The notes under the pieces: generated by a model
What the model saw: only the letters and a program-made list of their open reading frames with translations
Databases searched by the model: none
What the model was told of the DNA's origin: nothing
Position numbers and translations under genes: made by a program
Shown here: positions 34,697 to 43,092 of the stretch, one piece after another
Layout: every line of letters starts with the position of its first letter
Numbering within the stretch: the first letter of the stretch is position 1
From: Gordonia sp049847105
Lineage (GTDB): Bacteria > Actinomycetota > Actinomycetes > Mycobacteriales > Mycobacteriaceae
Assembly: GCF_049847105.1 (NCBI RefSeq)
Contig: NZ_JBNCNS010000006.1
Span: forward strand, 139,892-203,891
Reading direction: 5' to 3'
DNA length: 64,000 nucleotides

Positions 34697-35626
34697 TTAA
34701 GCCACCTCCGCCTCGGAGGCGACCTGCTCACCGTAGCGGCTTTCGTACTCGATCGGCGAACAGTAGCCGATGGACGAGTGCAGTCGGTCGGTGTTGTACC
34801 AGTGCACGTAGGCCGCGGTCTCGCGTTCGACTTCGGCCCGGTTGCTCCAGGAACGATCTCGCTCAATCAGCTCGGTCTTGTACACACCAATTGCTGATTC
34901 CATGAGGGCGTTGTCGAGGGCATCGCCCACCGTTCCGATAGATCCGATGATCCCCGCCTCCCGCAATTCCTTACTGAATGCGATCGACGTATATTGACTT
35001 CCCGCATCGCTGTGATGCACCACACCCGTTGCAGTAAAGGAGAAGTCGGATCTGCGACGAGCGAACAATGCTTGCTCGACGACACTGGAAACCAACGGCG
35101 TTTCCTTGCTCGACATGACCCTCCACCCCAAGATGCGCCGCGAGTACACATCGACGAGAAATGCCACGTACACAAATCCGGCCAGCGTCCAGACATATGT
35201 AAAATCGGCAACCCATAGCTGGTCGGGACGATCTGGTGAATCCCATTGCCGCTGAACATGGTCGGGATGTCGTGGCGCTGTGTCGTCGCGTCGGGTCGTT
35301 ACCGTGCGGTGCTTACCGCGAACCACTCCGGAGATCCCGCAGATTCCCATCAGTCGGGCGACCTGATCGCGGCCCATCGTATGGCCGGCGCGCCACATCG
35401 CATGCCACATTTTGCGCACCCCGTAGACACCACGCTGGTGGACAAACTCCAGATAGACGGCATGCGCGTCGTACGCCTCGGTCAGCATCGCAGCCGAGAT
35501 CGGACCCGCCTTCTTGCGGGCGTAGTAGGTGGACGGGGCGATCTGCATTCCGTGCTCGGTGAGCACTCGGCAGATCGGATCGACCCCGAACCGGTCCTTG
35601 TGAGCGTCGATGTAGTCGACGATCAC
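34697..35626 (-). CDS. IS3-family transposase OrfB (DDE integrase)
   Basis: A 309-residue catalytic subunit: HTH_21 region near the N-terminus (HAVYLEFVHQRGVYGVRKMWHAM), then the rve integrase core with DDE residues in WVADFTYVWT, HHSDAGSQYTS and ALMESAIG. The C-terminus ends YNTDRLHSSIGYCSPIEYE. It overlaps OrfA by 4 nt and is normally made as an OrfAB fusion by -1 frameshifting; an AAAAA run (35657-35661) close to the OrfA end is a candidate slip site. Confidence 0.93.
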   Translation of the reverse strand: MIVDYIDAHKDRFGVDPICRVLTEHGMQIAPSTYYARKKAGPISAAMLTEAYDAHAVYLEFVHQRGVYGVRKMWHAMWRAGHTMGRDQVARLMGICGISGVVRGKHRTVTTRRDDTAPRHPDHVQRQWDSPDRPDQLWVADFTYVWTLAGFVYVAFLVDVYSRRILGWRVMSSKETPLVSSVVEQALFARRRSDFSFTATGVVHHSDAGSQYTSIAFSKELREAGIIGSIGTVGDALDNALMESAIGVYKTELIERDRSWSNRAEVERETAAYVHWYNTDRLHSSIGYCSPIEYESRYGEQVASEAEVA

Positions 35627-35955
35627 CGCAGTCGGCGGTCGACCTCCGCCGCTGCGAAAAACGCTGACGCAGTCTTCAAAATCTCATTGGCCCTGCGCAA
35701 TTCGGCATTCTCCTTGCGCAGCTCAGCAAGCTCGGCATCATGTTCGGCGACAGTCTTCGAACCGTGCGCCGCAGCGACTGGCATGTCCTTGTCGACCCAG
35801 TTACGCAGAGTCGCCGGGTTGATATCCAGCAGCGCGCCGACATGCTTACGCGCCGCGAGCTTGGACTCGCCATGCTCGGCGCGCCGGTCCTCGTACATCC
35901 TTACAGCCCGCTCACGGGTCTCCTGGTCGAACTTCCTCGGTGCTGCCATGACCAC
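35623..35955 (-). CDS. IS3-family transposase OrfA
   Basis: A 110-residue HTH subunit: RKFDQETRERAVRMYEDRRAEHGESKLAARKHVGALLDINPATLRNWVDKD followed by a leucine-zipper-like coiled coil, AELAELRKENAELRRANEILKTASAFFAAAE. It recognises the element's ends. A slippery run near the end allows fusion with OrfB. Confidence 0.92.
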   Translation of the reverse strand: MVMAAPRKFDQETRERAVRMYEDRRAEHGESKLAARKHVGALLDINPATLRNWVDKDMPVAAAHGSKTVAEHDAELAELRKENAELRRANEILKTASAFFAAAEVDRRLR

Positions 35956-36001
35956 ATTCTCCTGGTGAGATCACGGCCTCCACCAGACCCAGGACGGTTC
36001 A

Positions 36002-36288
36002 TAGTGACTGGGCCCCAACGTGAATCGAGGGGACCCAGGTGCAGTCAGGTCATGACTAAGTCGGTGGTCAGCCAAGGCCAGTGCCGCGTCGTGGTACTTC
36101 ACGACCAACCGGGCGTCATGCCCGCTGGCCAGTCTCACCGTTCCCAGCGGGCACTGTGAGCGCCGCTCGGCGTACTCCGGCGCTGGGTTGACGCCGTCGA
36201 AATGAAACGGAAACGCGGGCGGGTCGTCACGGCGCTCGTCATCGGCCCGTAGCCGCGCAACGCCGCGTTCGGACAGCTCATAGCTCAT
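36002..36288 (-). pseudogene. Cytochrome P450, 5' part of an IS-interrupted gene
   Basis: The first 95 or so codons of the interrupted P450: MSYELSERGVARLRADDERRDDPP, then NPAPEYAERRSQCPLGTVRLASGHDARLVVKYHDAALALADHRLSHDLTAPGSPRFTLGPSHY. The frame continues in the 33699-34665 part. Any product from here is cut after about 96 residues by IS sequence and lacks all catalytic motifs. This is the upstream-most gene of the minus-strand catabolic unit, so the insertion may also be polar on the ligase and thioesterase genes. Confidence 0.88.
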
Positions 36289-36574
36289 GGTGATCCTTCC
36301 ACCGTCAGGTCATTGCTGTGGGAGTGATGATGGTCGTTGCTGGCCCTGTTGTGGAGAGGTGAAGCCGCATGTGGCAGGTAACTGTCATATTCACAAGCGA
36401 TCGCTGCGATCGCCGTAATCGCCGTGCTAGCTGTCTATTACGGCCAATTCGCCGAATCGACGCCGAGCGATTGACGATCAGCAAAAGCATGGTCTCTAAG
36501 TCGACTCGCTCCATCGCCGAGATTGACGCACCCCATCGCACCGTTGAGTACTGCGATCAGAAAGAGGAACACTC

Positions 36575-37396
36575 ATGGCACTCACATCAACAGAGTCGGA
36601 CAAGATTGCCGACATCTACGACCGATTCACCTCGGTGGACGTGCAAGGCAGCAATCTGCATTTCGGATACTGGGACGATCCACGCGCCGACATAGCTGTC
36701 GAGGACGCCACCGATAGGTTGACCGATCTGCTCGTGCAACGTCTCGACATCGGACCGGACAGCCATGTTCTCGATGTCGGTTGCGGCGTCGGAGGACCTG
36801 CACTGCGAATCGCGAAGACCACCGGTGCACGCGTCACCGGAATCTCCATTAGCCAAGAACAGGTCGCCATGGCCACTGCTCTGGCCGACTCCGAAGGGCT
36901 GTCCGCGAGAGTGTCATTTCATCAGGAAGACGCCACCCAAATATCATGGCCACCCGAATCGTTCGACGCAGCTGTCGCCGTTGAATCGATGATGCACATG
37001 CCTGATCGTGAAGACGTCTTCGCCCGTATCGGCCACGCGCTACGGCCAGGAGGGCAGCTGGTCATGACCGATACCGTCCTCCGCGCACCCGTGCCGGCCG
37101 ACAAGCAAGCGGCGGTGGACCGGTTCTTCAGCAGCTTCGGCAGCTCGACGATACCGGTGGAACAGTATGTCGGACTCTTGCAGCGATCAGGGTTCTGGTT
37201 CGACGAGATCGTCGACGTCAGCACACACACGATCCACAAGGCATGGCAGGTTCTCGCCGCTCGCATCGTCGAGCTTCGACCACAGCTTGAGGCACTCTAC
37301 GATGCCGACATGGTCCGCGCCTTCGACCCCTCTGATCTACTGGATGTGCCACAGATCGGCTACATGATCATCGCCGCGCACCGCCCACGTCTCTAA
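36575..37396 (+). CDS. SAM-dependent methyltransferase
   Basis: A 273-residue class I methyltransferase: HVLDVGCGVGGPALRIAKTTGARVTGISISQEQV is the SAM motif I to post-I region, then DATQISWPPESFDAAVAVESMMHMPDREDVFARIGHALRPGGQLVMTD for motifs II-III. The sequence most resembles sterol/tocopherol or rifamycin O-methyltransferase-type enzymes (methyltransferase 11 class). The substrate is unknown. It is divergent from the disrupted P450; two GCGATCGC sites lie upstream at 36397-36404 and 36406-36413. Confidence 0.85.
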   Translation: MALTSTESDKIADIYDRFTSVDVQGSNLHFGYWDDPRADIAVEDATDRLTDLLVQRLDIGPDSHVLDVGCGVGGPALRIAKTTGARVTGISISQEQVAMATALADSEGLSARVSFHQEDATQISWPPESFDAAVAVESMMHMPDREDVFARIGHALRPGGQLVMTDTVLRAPVPADKQAAVDRFFSSFGSSTIPVEQYVGLLQRSGFWFDEIVDVSTHTIHKAWQVLAARIVELRPQLEALYDADMVRAFDPSDLLDVPQIGYMIIAAHRPRL

Positions 37397-37440
37397 GGCA
37401 TTTGAGCAAGTGCAGCACCCGCGCCGGAAGGTGAGTAGTA

Positions 37441-37770
37441 CTAGCTCATCACGGGCATGCCTTCGACTGAGGACGACCGGAGGCCGGGAGCGCGGATGAC
37501 AGGTGTACCCGCACAGTAGCTCGTGCAGCTCGACCAGCTTTTTGCGGTGGCCGGTAGGATACCCATCTCGGCGACCCTGACGCCGAGCTCGAATCGGGTG
37601 TCAACACTGAAGTAGTCCATCAAGTCGGCGACTCGCCTGCGATAGGTGCGCAATGAGACCGCAACCTGGCGTGCCGCGACTTCGTCCTTCAGGCCTGCAT
37701 AGAGCGTCGCGAGCACTGCCCGCGACATCGCGGTCCAGGGAAGCTCAGTTGCGTGGTTGGGGGGCTGCAC
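37441..37770 (-). CDS. Truncated LuxR-type HTH regulator
   Basis: A 109-residue protein whose core, SRAVLATLYAGLKDEVAARQVAVSLRTYRRRVADLMDYFSVDTRFELGVRVAEMGILP, is a LuxR-like HTH typical of the C-terminal end of larger regulators. The sensor part is missing, so this is either a stand-alone HTH or a remnant. It is divergent from the HsaA-like gene with a shared operator in the gap. Confidence 0.55.
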   Translation of the reverse strand: MQPPNHATELPWTAMSRAVLATLYAGLKDEVAARQVAVSLRTYRRRVADLMDYFSVDTRFELGVRVAEMGILPATAKSWSSCTSYCAGTPVIRAPGLRSSSVEGMPVMS

Positions 37771-37824
37771 GTGCTGTCCATGGCCTACTCATTTACCCGC
37801 GTCTCACAGTGGTCGCCGGGCTAC

Positions 37825-37841
37825 TTTCCGATGATCGGAAA
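37825..37841. promoter_or_regulatory. Palindromic operator upstream of the hsaA-like gene (IclR candidate)
   Basis: TTTCCGAT-G-ATCGGAAA is a perfect 17-bp palindrome centred about 89 bp before the start of the HsaA-like gene. It shares TTCC-NN-TGATCGGAA with the site upstream of the second kshA (43003-43025), 5 kb away. Confidence 0.75.
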
Positions 37842-37921
37842 TCGGGATCGCTACGTCCGTGCACACGGCGCATAGTGAGGCTAGTCACATACGAAATACG
37901 CGGAGACGGAAGAGGAACGTT

Positions 37922-39142
37922 ATGAGTGGATCTGTCCTGGAAGCCGCTGCCGCCGAACGGCGTAGCGGGTCGGTCGTCGATACGATCACAGCTAATAATG
38001 CCGCTCTGTTCAGCGAAGGGCACGACGCCGACCGGATCGGCCAACTGCCGGACTCGACTGTGGCTCGGATGCGGCGGGCCGGATCAATCAGGATGCTGCA
38101 ACCCCGCGAGTTCGGCGGAATGGAAGCCGAACCGCGAGAGTTCGCCGAAGCCGTGATGGCCACGGCGGCGATCTCACCGAGCGCCGGCTGGGTGCACGGC
38201 ATCGTCGGGGTTCACCCGTGGCAGTTGGCAATGGCAGAAAAATCAGTGCAAGAACAGATCTGGGGAGATAACGCAGACCGGTGGATAGCCTCGCCATACA
38301 TGCCGAACGGAAGAGCGATCCGGGTTGCGGGGGGCTACCGGATGTCAGGACGATGGAGCTTTTCCTCCGGGACCGATCACTGCGAGTGGGCATTCCTCGG
38401 AGCCATGCCATATGACGCCGATGGCGTCATGGATAGCCCACCCCGGATGCTGCACGTCATCATCCCCCGTTCGGATTACGAAATCATCGACGACTCTTGG
38501 GATGTTGTGGGCTTGCGGGGCACCGGATCGAAGGACCTTGTCGCCGAGGGCGCATTCATCCCCGACGAACGAGTGATGGAGTACGACGACCTGATTGACG
38601 GTTCCCAGGTCAGACGATCTGGCCGTGAGCAAACGCTCTACCGGATGCCGTGGTCATGTGTGTTTCCCCTCGGCATCACCTCGGCCACCATTGGGATCTG
38701 CGAGGGATTCATGGAGACAGCACGCACCTACCTACGTGAACGTATCGGGTCGCAAGGAGTCGCGGTACGTGACGACCCCTACGTCCTGTACCAGGTCGGC
38801 CACGCAGAAGCGCAGATCGATCAGGCTCGCCAGAGCTTGATCGCCAATGCCGAGGACATGTGGCGCATTGTCGAAACCGGTGATGATCCGACCTTCGCAC
38901 GTAGGGCCCAAGGGCGGCGAACACAGGTCGAGGCAGCCTGGACCGCGGTCCGTGCTGTGGACGATGTCTTTGCCCGCTGTGGTGGATCTGCCCTGCGGAT
39001 GGACAAGCCCATCCAGCGGTTTTGGCGTGATGCGCACGCCGGCCTTCACCACGCCATCCATGTGCCCAGCACCGTCTTTCACGCAACTGCGTTGTCAGGA
39101 CTCGGTATCGACCCGGACGGACCACTACGGGCGATGATCTGA
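37922..39142 (+). CDS. HsaA-like flavin-dependent monooxygenase (acyl-CoA dehydrogenase fold)
   Basis: A 406-residue oxygenase of the acyl-CoA dehydrogenase-like group D flavin monooxygenases. Visible segments are SAGWVHGIVGVHPWQLAMAE, WIASPYMPNGRAIRVAGGYRMSGRWSFSSGTDHCEWAFLGA, DDSWDVVGLRGTGSKDLVAEGAFIPDERV and CGGSALRMDKPIQRFWRDAHAGLHHA. In the steroid pathway HsaA hydroxylates 3-HSA at C-4 with HsaB supplying reduced flavin; no HsaB is encoded nearby. ATG 37922 follows AGAGGAACGTT. It is co-oriented with the HsaC-like gene 40 bp downstream. Confidence 0.87.
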   Translation: MSGSVLEAAAAERRSGSVVDTITANNAALFSEGHDADRIGQLPDSTVARMRRAGSIRMLQPREFGGMEAEPREFAEAVMATAAISPSAGWVHGIVGVHPWQLAMAEKSVQEQIWGDNADRWIASPYMPNGRAIRVAGGYRMSGRWSFSSGTDHCEWAFLGAMPYDADGVMDSPPRMLHVIIPRSDYEIIDDSWDVVGLRGTGSKDLVAEGAFIPDERVMEYDDLIDGSQVRRSGREQTLYRMPWSCVFPLGITSATIGICEGFMETARTYLRERIGSQGVAVRDDPYVLYQVGHAEAQIDQARQSLIANAEDMWRIVETGDDPTFARRAQGRRTQVEAAWTAVRAVDDVFARCGGSALRMDKPIQRFWRDAHAGLHHAIHVPSTVFHATALSGLGIDPDGPLRAMI

Positions 39143-39182
39143 CCAATCAGACCAGCACGAACACACGAGGAGAAGCCTGGCC

Positions 39183-40112
39183 ATGGGAGATATCAAAGCA
39201 CTGGGGTACCTGGCTGTCAGTACGACCGACCTCGAGCGCTGGCGAACTCTGGCCTTCGATGTGCTTGATCTCGGACAGGGAGCCGACTCGAGTAATGACG
39301 TTCTGTACATGCGGATGGACGAACGCGCCTACCGCCTCATTGTGGAGCGTGGAGAATCGGATTGCTTGACCGCGATCGGGTGGGAGGTGCGTGACGAACT
39401 GGCACTCGACCGGGTGCGGCATACCCTGCATAGTCACAGCATTCCCAGTCGCGATCTCAGCGACGATGAAGCCCACGCCCGCCACATCGACGGGGGCATA
39501 GCACTAGTTGATCCAACCGGACAATCTCTCGAGATCTTCCATGGTGCCGGCCTCGACCATTCGGCAGTAAGTACAAAGTTTCGCACCGAGTTCGTCACCG
39601 GTTCACTGGGGTTGGGTCACATCGTCATTCCATCCACCGACCATGTGGCAACCATCACCTTTTACCGCGACGTACTCGGATTCCACACCCGCGGTGCGTT
39701 CCCGTTCCCGTCGGCCCCTGGGATGCCGCCACTGCGAATCCAGTTCATGGGCATCAACCCGCGACACCACAGCCTCGCCATCATGCCCGCTCCTCAGATG
39801 GGACCTGGCATCGTGCACATCATGGTTGAGGTCTCGACCATGGACGCTGTCGGTCAAGCGCTCGAACGCTGCGGTGAGTATGGGTTCGCGATCTCATCGA
39901 CGCTTGGCCGCCACACCAACGACAAGATGCTCTCGTTTTATCTGCGGGCCCCCGGTGGCTGGGACATCGAGTACGGCTACGACGGACTGAGTGTCACCGA
40001 GGATCACTATCTGCCGGAACTGATCTCAGCTGACAGCTACTGGGGTCACGACTGGTCCGGCAGTGAACCGCTCGCATGTACTCTTCCTCCAGATGCGCCG
40101 CCGCAGTCCTAA
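39183..40112 (+). CDS. Extradiol ring-cleavage dioxygenase (HsaC/BphC-like)
   Basis: A 309-residue two-domain type I extradiol dioxygenase. The C-terminal domain has the iron ligands His146 (GLGHIVIP), His212 (GIVHIMVEV) and Glu263 (WDIEYGYDG), plus His196 as likely acid-base residue. HsaC cleaves the A ring of 3,4-DHSA in steroid degradation; BphC cleaves biphenyl diols. Its pairing with an HsaA-like gene and with ksh genes favours a steroid role, although the sequence differs enough to leave the substrate open. Confidence 0.88.
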   Translation: MGDIKALGYLAVSTTDLERWRTLAFDVLDLGQGADSSNDVLYMRMDERAYRLIVERGESDCLTAIGWEVRDELALDRVRHTLHSHSIPSRDLSDDEAHARHIDGGIALVDPTGQSLEIFHGAGLDHSAVSTKFRTEFVTGSLGLGHIVIPSTDHVATITFYRDVLGFHTRGAFPFPSAPGMPPLRIQFMGINPRHHSLAIMPAPQMGPGIVHIMVEVSTMDAVGQALERCGEYGFAISSTLGRHTNDKMLSFYLRAPGGWDIEYGYDGLSVTEDHYLPELISADSYWGHDWSGSEPLACTLPPDAPPQS

Positions 40113-40165
40113 AAGACAGCAATCTGAGCCGATCCTGTAACCCTAGCCGTCAGTGCGAGGGCAAT

Positions 40166-40555
40166 TTACCAGTACCCGTCGGGATCAGACTCCGGAGACT
40201 CCGAGGGAATGATGGCCTCGGCAACACCGTGATCGATACTGGCCGACAGACGTGGACAGGTCGGCATCATCGCGGTGTGTCCGCCTTCCCGCCGGACACG
40301 TTCGAGCTCGGTACAGCGCGATCTGGCGGCAGCATTCCACTGCACGCTGGTATGAAATGAGCTGTACTTCTTCACCATCACACACGCGTGGCAGCCTCGG
40401 CACTCGATCTCGGTCATCCCACCGTGCAGGTAGTGCTCTCGATCGCGCGCGGTGGCGCAGTCGAGAGCATCCTGGCGCTGCGGATCGCTGGTGAAGTCAG
40501 GGGCCTTGGCCCAGCCGGACACTCGGACTATGCGCCTGTCGCCAGCCCGAGTCAC
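40166..40555 (-). CDS. Small CxxC protein partnered with KshA
   Basis: A 129-residue protein with the core ECRGCHACVMVKKYSSFHTSVQW (CxxC-x2-C, then KYSS-HT-W), RSRCTELERVR and a C-terminal MPTCPRLSASIDHG. Cysteines and histidine suggest zinc or Fe-S binding. It starts at GTG 40555, 2 bp after the kshA stop, so it is the second gene of that operon. A shorter homologue (44223-44459) follows the other kshA with a 4-bp overlap. I know no function; a ligand, electron-transfer or assembly role for KshA is inference. Confidence 0.7.
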   Translation of the reverse strand: MTRAGDRRIVRVSGWAKAPDFTSDPQRQDALDCATARDREHYLHGGMTEIECRGCHACVMVKKYSSFHTSVQWNAAARSRCTELERVRREGGHTAMMPTCPRLSASIDHGVAEAIIPSESPESDPDGYW

Positions 40556-40557
40556 GG

Positions 40558-41748
40558 TCAGACCTCGGCCTTGTCCGCGGCTGTGTCCTTCTGCCGCTGC
40601 AGGTTTTCCTGGATCTCGATATTCCAGCTCTCCAAGGCCTTCTCAGTGTCGATCTCGTACTCGAAACGCTGTGTCATCTCCTCGGTGACATCGGCCTTGT
40701 CGACGAAGAACTGCTCATACCAACGACGCAACTGATAGACGGGGCCGTCTTCCTCAACCAAGAGGGGATTGTCGATACGGCTCTTACGTTTCCAGATCTC
40801 GACATCCTGGAGAAAGCCGACCTCGATCCCCGCCACGATCTTCTTGGCCATCTTCGCCGCTTGCTCAGCCGTCAGCCCATCGGGAATCTTTGCCATCACG
40901 CCATACATGAGCACGAACGAGTTCTGATCGATCGGGTAGTGGCAGTTCGTCATGATGGTGTCGATCGCGTACTCGCCGTAGTACTGGACCATCGGATTGA
41001 GCATGTAGGAGGGGCCGTAGTACGCGGCGATCGACTCCATCCGGGTGTCCCCGTAGGCGGTACCCAGTTCGATGTCCGGTCGGCCATGCGAGTTCATGTA
41101 CTGAGCGGCGACCTCGCCTTCGAAGACGTTCTTGAAATAGTCTGGAAGGGCGTAGTGCACATAGAAAAAGTGCGCCATGTCGACGACGTTGTCGATGATC
41201 TCCCGACAGTTGGACCCCTTGATGACGATCTGATTCCAGGTCCACGAGGTCCACTGCTCGCTGGCCAACTCCTCCAACTCCGGGATGCTGCACTCTTCCG
41301 GCGGCGGGTCGCCCTCCGGGTCGTTGTAGACGAAGACCTGGCCGTTACGCTCCATCGTCGGCCACGCCCGTGTCTTCGCCAGCTTCGGATTGCGTTTTGC
41401 ATAGGGCACCGTGGCGCACCGGCCATTTCCCTTCCACTGCCAACCATGGAACGGGCAGGCAACGTTGCCGTCCTTGACCTGCCCCTGACTTAAATCACCA
41501 CCCATGTGACGGCAATAGGCATCGAGCACATTGATCTCACCGTCAGCACCCACCCACACCACCAACTTGGTGCCGAAGATCTCCAACGAGTGAGGCTTCG
41601 CATCGGCAAAGTCGTCGACCAAGCCCAGGCAGTGCCAACCTCGGGCGAATCGAGTCGGCGCAACACCTGTATCGATCTCTCGAACATCGACGTCACTGGA
41701 ACTGGGCTGCGACGAGTGGGTCGTCGCGCCTCGCGGTTGCGGTGACAT
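40558..41748 (-). CDS. kshA: 3-ketosteroid 9-alpha-hydroxylase oxygenase subunit (KshA-like Rieske oxygenase)
   Basis: A 396-residue Rieske non-heme iron oxygenase. Rieske ligands: Cys79, His81 (CRHMGG) and Cys98, His101 (CPFHGW). Mononuclear iron: His193 and His198 in DNVVDMAHFFYVHYALP. The C-terminal half has YYGPSYMLNP and IDNPLLVEEDGPVYQLRRWYEQF, characteristic of KshA. It hydroxylates C-9 of 3-ketosteroids, opening ring B when combined with KstD. KshB reductase is not in the window. KstR-like boxes lie 55-155 bp upstream. The small CxxC gene follows at once. Confidence 0.93.
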   Translation of the reverse strand: MSPQPRGATTHSSQPSSSDVDVREIDTGVAPTRFARGWHCLGLVDDFADAKPHSLEIFGTKLVVWVGADGEINVLDAYCRHMGGDLSQGQVKDGNVACPFHGWQWKGNGRCATVPYAKRNPKLAKTRAWPTMERNGQVFVYNDPEGDPPPEECSIPELEELASEQWTSWTWNQIVIKGSNCREIIDNVVDMAHFFYVHYALPDYFKNVFEGEVAAQYMNSHGRPDIELGTAYGDTRMESIAAYYGPSYMLNPMVQYYGEYAIDTIMTNCHYPIDQNSFVLMYGVMAKIPDGLTAEQAAKMAKKIVAGIEVGFLQDVEIWKRKSRIDNPLLVEEDGPVYQLRRWYEQFFVDKADVTEEMTQRFEYEIDTEKALESWNIEIQENLQRQKDTAADKAEV

Positions 41749-41802
41749 GGACCTCTCCTTCTATAGGCGCGCAGAGAACGTGATCGAACCGGACCAGACT
41801 AC

Positions 41803-41919
41803 TAGAACGTGTTGCAGTTTTGTGTTACAAATTTGCAACTCAGACCTCCATTCGCGACTTGCAGCAGCATAATTCGCCCGAACCGGACACGATAGTTAGT
41901 GAAGAACACGTTGCAGTTT
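41803..41919. promoter_or_regulatory. KstR-like boxes upstream of kshA
   Basis: TAGAACGTGTTGCA (41803-41816) fits the KstR consensus TnnAACnnGTTnnA exactly; AAGAACACGTTGCA (41902-41915) fits except for the first base. Both belong to a repeated 17-bp element, AGAAC-NN-GTTGCAGTTT (41804-41820 and 41903-41919), 99 bp apart. KstR represses cholesterol genes and is relieved by 3-oxo-cholestenoyl-CoA. The remaining 467 bp between kshA and the IclR gene show no gene. Confidence 0.7.
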
Positions 41920-42215
41920 CAAGAACCGTGTGACTCCGATGGTGCGTCACGTCATGCCGGGGCGAGGCTGTCCCGTGCGTCGAGCTCGGGTACGAGTGGT
42001 TGGTCCACCGCGTCTCAACATCCGCAGTGCGGCCATTCATGCTCAATTGACCAAGGCGGCGGCGCCGTGAATGCCAGGCTCGTTGCCGTTCTCCCACCGT
42101 CCCGGCTCTATGGCGTCACGCACATCTCGACCGCACAAGACCCGGTGGGGATTAAGCTCCCACATCCAAGCGGATTAGTGATTCATATCACATCGAATAA
42201 AGGGGTGCAGCAGCG

Positions 42216-43004
42216 ATGAGAAGTCGAGATAGTTCGCTGATCGGAATCCTGGAACGAGTCGACGTCATCCTCGAAGTCGTGGCCATCGAGGGTCCGGTGA
42301 CGCTCTCAGAGATCACCCGTCTGACCGAACTACCCAGGACCACCGTGCACCGACTGCTCGAGCAGATGATCCAGCAGCGGTGGCTGCTACGCATCGGAAA
42401 CGACTACGAACTTGGAGTGCGCCCTTTTGAACTCGGTGCGGTAGCGCGGCAAGGACACTGGTTTCACCGCCTCGTGCACCCTCACCTCGAGGAACTCCGT
42501 GCACGAACCCGACTACTCGTACATCTGGCGTTCCTCGACGGTGACTCCACAATCTGGTGGGACCGCATCGGCGAGGTGCCCATCAGCCTGGTCCCCACTG
42601 GAATTGGAGCTCGAACGCCCGCACATCGGACCGCATCAGGCAAAGCGTTGCTCTCTGCCGAGGAGGATGAATTCCTCGACCAGCACTTTCCGGAGCAATT
42701 AGCCCAAGTCACGGCAGGCACCTGCAACACCCGTGAAGAACTCTCGGCGCAGGTGCATGAGGTCAGAAACATGGGCCTCGCCTTCGACCATGGCGAAAAC
42801 GTGGCAGAACTTGGGTGCATTGCCGCTCCCATTCTTGTCCGACAATCGCCAACTAGTGACGGCCACCACACCGCCGCATCAGTGTCTGTATGCGGACCAC
42901 TCGAACGCCTCGACAACGATCGGCGACTGTCTGCAGCCCTATTCACCTGCATCGCCGGCGTTCAACGCGACCTCGCGCGCAGCCCGGTGGCCATCGACGA
43001 CTGA
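42216..43004 (+). CDS. IclR family transcriptional regulator
   Basis: A 262-residue protein: N-terminal winged HTH (GILERVDVILEVVAIEGPVTLSEITRLTELPRTTVHRLLEQM) and IclR effector domain (RLLVHLAFLDGDSTIWWDRIGE, then GARTPAHRTASGKALLSAEE). It lies between the two kshA genes. The repeated palindrome TTCC-NN-TGATCGGAA, once overlapping this gene's stop and once upstream of the hsaA-like gene, is the best candidate operator; steroid-derived effectors are likely but not shown. Confidence 0.9.
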   Translation: MRSRDSSLIGILERVDVILEVVAIEGPVTLSEITRLTELPRTTVHRLLEQMIQQRWLLRIGNDYELGVRPFELGAVARQGHWFHRLVHPHLEELRARTRLLVHLAFLDGDSTIWWDRIGEVPISLVPTGIGARTPAHRTASGKALLSAEEDEFLDQHFPEQLAQVTAGTCNTREELSAQVHEVRNMGLAFDHGENVAELGCIAAPILVRQSPTSDGHHTAASVSVCGPLERLDNDRRLSAALFTCIAGVQRDLARSPVAIDD

Positions 43005-43025
43005 ACTTCCACTGATCGGAAGTTC
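43003..43025. promoter_or_regulatory. Operator upstream of the second kshA, shared with hsaA-like gene
   Basis: GAACTTCC-ACTGATC-GGAAGTTC is a 23-bp inverted repeat with 8-bp arms. It overlaps the IclR stop codon and is centred about 79 bp before the kshA2 start, nearly the same distance as the matching site before the hsaA-like gene. A terminator reading is possible but there is no T run. Confidence 0.75.
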
Positions 43026-43030
43026 CAGGG

Positions 43031-43048
43031 ACGTGACTCAGGTCACGT
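43031..43048. promoter_or_regulatory. Second palindrome at the kshA2 promoter
   Basis: ACGTGAC-TCAG-GTCACGT is a perfect 18-bp palindrome 45 bp before the GTG start, next to a TACATT -10-like hexamer. It may bind a second regulator or mark a promoter dyad. Confidence 0.5.
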
Positions 43049-43092
43049 TCACTACATTGTCATTCGCACCAGTGATCCAAAAGGAGGCCACC

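Larger units (their letters stand above)
34666..36001. mobile_element. IS3-family insertion sequence
   Basis: A 1,336-bp element with two overlapping transposase frames on the minus strand. Terminal inverted repeats start TGAACCGTCCTGG at both ends (34666 onward, and the reverse complement ending at 36001). Both flanks carry TAG (34663-34665 and 36002-36004), a 3-bp target duplication typical of IS3 elements. It has inserted in a P450 gene. The two genes are intact, so the insertion is recent. Confidence 0.93.

Noticed and set aside
34697..35955. Dead or degenerate IS element
   Set aside because: Both transposase frames, all DDE residues, terminal repeats and target duplication are intact.
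43003..43025. Rho-independent terminator of the IclR gene
   Set aside because: No T run follows, and the same palindrome recurs upstream of the hsaA-like gene, favouring an operator.
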